Assembly (NCBI GenBank): GCA_030039525.1
Contig: JASHVI010000098.1
Coordinates: 1-6,741, forward strand
Length of the DNA stretch: 6,741 nucleotides
Reading direction: 5' to 3'
Source of the DNA: Thermoplasmata archaeon
Lineage (GTDB): Archaea; Thermoplasmatota; Thermoplasmata; Lutacidiplasmatales; UBA184
Part shown: piece after piece, positions 5,088-6,741 of the stretch
Position numbering within the stretch: the first letter of the stretch is position 1
Layout: each line of letters starts with the position of its first letter
Notes under the pieces: model-generated
Told to the model about the DNA's origin: nothing
Database searches by the model: none
Seen by the model: the letters and a program-made list of their open reading frames with translations, nothing else
Program-made: the position numbers and the translations under genes

Positions 5088-6131
5088 TCAGACAATCGCG
5101 TAGATCCTGCTGCTCGGCGTGCCGAAGCCGCACACCAATTCTCGATGCGCGGCGGAATCATAGGCGAAACCGACTGGGACGGAACGGGGCGCTAGTTGTG
5201 TCTCCTTGACGACAGTCGTGCCGCTCAGCTCCCAAACCGTATGTCTGGCGGTGAGAGCAACGTACACTCGACTAGTCGCGGGCGAATACCCGAGCCACGA
5301 CGGGATGCGGTGAAGTCCCAAGAACACGGTTCCAGCTAGAGTCCCGTTCTTTCCGTAAACCAATGACAGGGACCCATTCGTCCATCCCGACCCGTTCGTA
5401 GCGATCCAAGACACGTAGTCGAGGCCGCTGCTCTTGTCGAAGGCTACCGCGAGGGGAAGCTGCCCCGGAGCGCTGTACGAGTCACTGAGTTGAGGGGAGT
5501 TTAGGGGCGAAGCAGCGTCCGTCACGATCGTCAGGTTGCGAGACTGCTGATTGACCACCAGGATCGACCGGGCGGCGGTGTCCACCGCGATTGAAGCCGG
5601 ACCGGATCCCCCCGAACTGAAGCTCCCAACGACGCGCGTTCCCGTGATTTCGGTGAGGTTCCCGCTAGCGAAATTCGCAACCAGAACGGACCCCGCCAGG
5701 GGGTCGTAAGCCACCGCGACGGGGTGATCGAACCACCCCCCGCCGACGGTGGCGACGATGCGAGTTCCGTTGATGACGTAGACTTGGTCGAGCAGATAAT
5801 CGGACACGTAGACGTGCCCGTCCTTGGAATCGAAAGTGGCGGCCGACGCTCCGGCTCCGGCGGGTAGTGAGATCGTCTGGCTCGAGCAGGAGGTCATGTT
5901 CAAGGCGGTCACGACGTTCGGGTATCCGGTGAGGTTGCTCGGCACGTACGTCAGGTCATTGACAGGATCATACGCCGGCTGCTGCGAGTCCGCGGCGGCG
6001 TAGCAATAGGTGGAGGCAGCTACTGCCGGATGGGCTGCGGTGCCACCCGCGACTACCGTGAAGAGCGTCAGCCCCGCGAACATGGCCACGCCGAAAATCG
6101 CGCCAACTCGATAGGGCAGGCGGACCTTCAC
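5088..6131 (-). CDS. Secreted seven-bladed beta-propeller (YVTN/NHL-like) protein
   Basis: This is a 347-residue exported protein; the ligand is unknown. I place the start at the GTG at 6131, because it gives a compact signal peptide: basic VKVRLPYR, a hydrophobic run at about 10-30, and a likely cut after AVAAS. An open frame reaches back to 6308, but the extra 59 residues are rich in Arg and Gly and do not look like a signal. Seven repeats of the type AxDxxxxxVYV occur at about 53, 98, 140, 181, 229, 280 and 322 (for example VAYDPLAGSVLVAN and IAVDTAARSILVVN), spaced 41-51 residues, which predicts seven blades. There are about nine N-x-S/T sequons and three cysteines in the mature part (43, 82, 334). 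No C-terminal anchor is seen. Codon use is less GC-biased than in the adjacent ribosomal genes. A surface-binding role is inferred. Confidence 0.85.
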   Translation of the reverse strand: MKVRLPYRVGAIFGVAMFAGLTLFTVVAGGTAAHPAVAASTYCYAAADSQQPAYDPVNDLTYVPSNLTGYPNVVTALNMTSCSSQTISLPAGAGASAATFDSKDGHVYVSDYLLDQVYVINGTRIVATVGGGWFDHPVAVAYDPLAGSVLVANFASGNLTEITGTRVVGSFSSGGSGPASIAVDTAARSILVVNQQSRNLTIVTDAASPLNSPQLSDSYSAPGQLPLAVAFDKSSGLDYVSWIATNGSGWTNGSLSLVYGKNGTLAGTVFLGLHRIPSWLGYSPATSRVYVALTARHTVWELSGTTVVKETQLAPRSVPVGFAYDSAAHRELVCGFGTPSSRIYAIV

Positions 6132-6153
6132 GGCCTCGCGACAACATCTCGCT

Positions 6154-6161
6154 TCAAAATC
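6154..6161 (-). promoter_or_regulatory. Candidate TATA-like element for the beta-propeller gene
   Basis: The minus strand reads AAGATTTTGAAGC. The octamer GATTTTGA lies 23-30 bases upstream of the chosen GTG start, which is the spacing expected for a leaderless archaeal transcript. This supports the GTG at 6131 over the longer open frame, since the longer form would start upstream of this element. Confidence 0.4.
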
Positions 6162-6236
6162 TTGTCGAAGGACTGGTGGGTCGTCTCCCTCACGACTACC
6201 GCCTGGGACCCGGTCGGGTCTGCCCCGGAATCGCCG

Positions 6237-6249
6237 GCTCATCGTGAGC
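6237..6249. repeat. Perfect inverted repeat GCTCA-TCG-TGAGC in the divergent intergenic region
   Basis: This is a 5-base dyad with a 3-base spacer, lying between the divergent propeller and Asn-rich genes. A second small hairpin, CGCGC-TGA-GCGCG, lies at 6270-6282, just before the Shine-Dalgarno sequence of the plus-strand gene. Either could be an operator or RNA hairpin, but such short dyads also arise by chance. Confidence 0.2.
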
Positions 6250-6294
6250 AGGTGCCTTGAGGGAGTGCGCGCGCTGAGCGCGAGGAAGCTGCCA

Positions 6295-6480
6295 ATGAGC
6301 AAGGGCAAGGGCGGTCAGAGCCGCAACGACCAGCGATCGAACTCGATGAACCCTAACAACCCCGCGCACCATGCCTCAGCGAACAACTCGTCCAACCAAG
6401 GAAATCCCAACAACCCCGCCTACGCCTCCTCTCGTGGCAAGGAGCCGATCACCACGGAGCCCACCGAATCCAAGGAGTAA
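6295..6480 (+). CDS. Small Asn/Pro-rich repeat protein, function unknown
   Basis: This is a 61-residue hydrophilic protein with no signal peptide, cysteine or membrane segment. It begins with basic MSKGKGGQSRNDQR and has two related units: NSMNPNNPAHHAS (16-28) and NQGNPNNPAYASS (34-46), offset by 18 residues and sharing NPNNPA. It ends with an acidic/Thr tail. The ATG is supported by GAGGAAG at 6282-6288, six bases before it; a GTG at 6244 would be an earlier start in frame but has less support. I recall small proteins with DQRSN and NPNNPA motifs in bacterial genomes, with no assigned function, so transfer from bacteria is possible. It is predicted to be disordered. It is transcribed away from the propeller gene. 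I cannot propose a role. Confidence 0.75.
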   Translation: MSKGKGGQSRNDQRSNSMNPNNPAHHASANNSSNQGNPNNPAYASSRGKEPITTEPTESKE

Positions 6481-6666
6481 TCAACTCGAGCCGGGCCTCC
6501 GATCCTGCCACGGGTCCGGTGACTAGACCAGGACGTCGGGAAGGCCCTAGACGCCGATCGAGCGACACCCTCCGGGGCGGGGCGCCCGAGAAGTCGCCAG
6601 ACCGCCCGAAAACTCCTGTCCGAGAACTCGAACGGCGACCCTTTGCGGGCAAAGCCCCGGAGCGAA
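6481..6666. other. Intergenic stretch, nothing coding seen
   Basis: This lies between the Asn-rich gene (plus) and the stop of a minus-strand gene at the window edge. I found no gene, tRNA or promoter I would defend. A small hairpin, CTTTGC-GG-GCAAAG at 6641-6654, lies about 12 bases past the stop of the minus-strand gene and may form part of its 3' end. Confidence 0.4.
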
Positions 6667-6741
6667 CTAGAGCCCCTCGGGGATAGCGCCCGGATGCGCT
6701 TCGAAGTAGCGGGAGGCCGGCGCGAGCATCCGGACGAGGGC
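6667..6741 (-). CDS. C-terminal end of an unidentified protein (partial)
   Basis: Reading in from the right edge on the minus strand gives 24 codons and a TAG stop: ALVRMLAPAS, then RYFEAHPGAIPEGL. Nearly every codon ends in G or C, as in the certain genes here, which supports real coding. The start and most of the gene are outside the window. The fragment is too short to recognise a family, and no function is proposed. Confidence 0.5.
   Translation of the reverse strand, partial: ALVRMLAPASRYFEAHPGAIPEGL

Noticed and set aside
6132..6308. A 59-residue N-terminal extension of the propeller protein, starting at 6308.
   Set aside because: It would put Arg/Gly-rich sequence before an obvious signal peptide, overlap the start of the divergent small gene, and begin upstream of the TATA-like element at 6154-6161.
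6500..6600. Minus-strand sequence CTGGTCTAGTCACCGG, resembling the D-arm of a tRNA.
   Set aside because: No matching acceptor stem, anticodon arm or T-arm with GTTCRA could be drawn around it.
5060..6660. A 14-base sequence CCGGGGCTTTGCCC present at 5060-5073 (plus) and 6647-6660 (minus).
   Set aside because: In a GC-rich window of this size a single match of this length is plausible by chance. Each copy is just a small GGGC-TTT-GCCC hairpin near the 3' end of a minus-strand gene.

Overview
The window is archaeal. On the minus strand it carries the archaeal/eukaryotic-type ribosomal proteins eL8 (L7Ae), eS28 and eL24, and the start of a type-2 methionine aminopeptidase. The L7Ae promoter has an archaeal TATA box. 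The base composition is GC-rich, with strong G/C bias at third codon positions. Together with the large secreted, sequon-rich surface proteins, this suggests a GC-rich member of the Thermoplasmatota, but that placement is an inference from style, not proof.

Layout by region, with minus-strand genes named in transcription order. (1) 1-1319: ndk, then a TsaC/YrdC-type threonylcarbamoyl-AMP synthase, then map (cut by the window edge). They are packed tightly; tsaC and map overlap as TGATG. (2) 1320-1577: divergent intergenic region with candidate promoters for ndk and for the next gene. (3) 1578-2771, plus strand: a secreted DUF2341-like glycoprotein. (4) 2772-3024: convergent intergenic region with nothing coding. 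(5) 3025-3841, minus: a Cas4/RecB-like PD-(D/E)XK nuclease with iron-sulfur-type cysteines and a two-helix membrane hairpin, split into two reading frames at GCG TGA C. (6) 3904-4967, minus: rpl24e, rps28e and rpl7ae as an operon, with its TATA box at 5041-5047. (7) 5088-6131, minus: a secreted seven-bladed beta-propeller. (8) 6295-6480, plus: a 61-residue Asn/Pro repeat protein. (9) 6481-6666: no gene seen. (10) 6667-6741, minus: the last 24 codons of an unidentified gene.

How it fits together: rpl7ae-rps28e-rpl24e-ndk is a familiar euryarchaeal translation cluster. Here about 2.6 kb separates rpl24e from ndk, and that interval holds the split membrane nuclease and an opposite-strand secreted protein. 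Regions 1, 6 and probably 5 read as housekeeping and nucleic-acid functions; regions 3, 7 and 8 look like accessory genes.

The most interesting object is the Cas4-like gene. All expected active-site and cluster residues are present, but only if the two frames are joined by a +1 shift exactly at the UGA. This is either a sequence error, a recent mutation, or recoding. No CRISPR array, tRNA, rRNA or insertion sequence was found.
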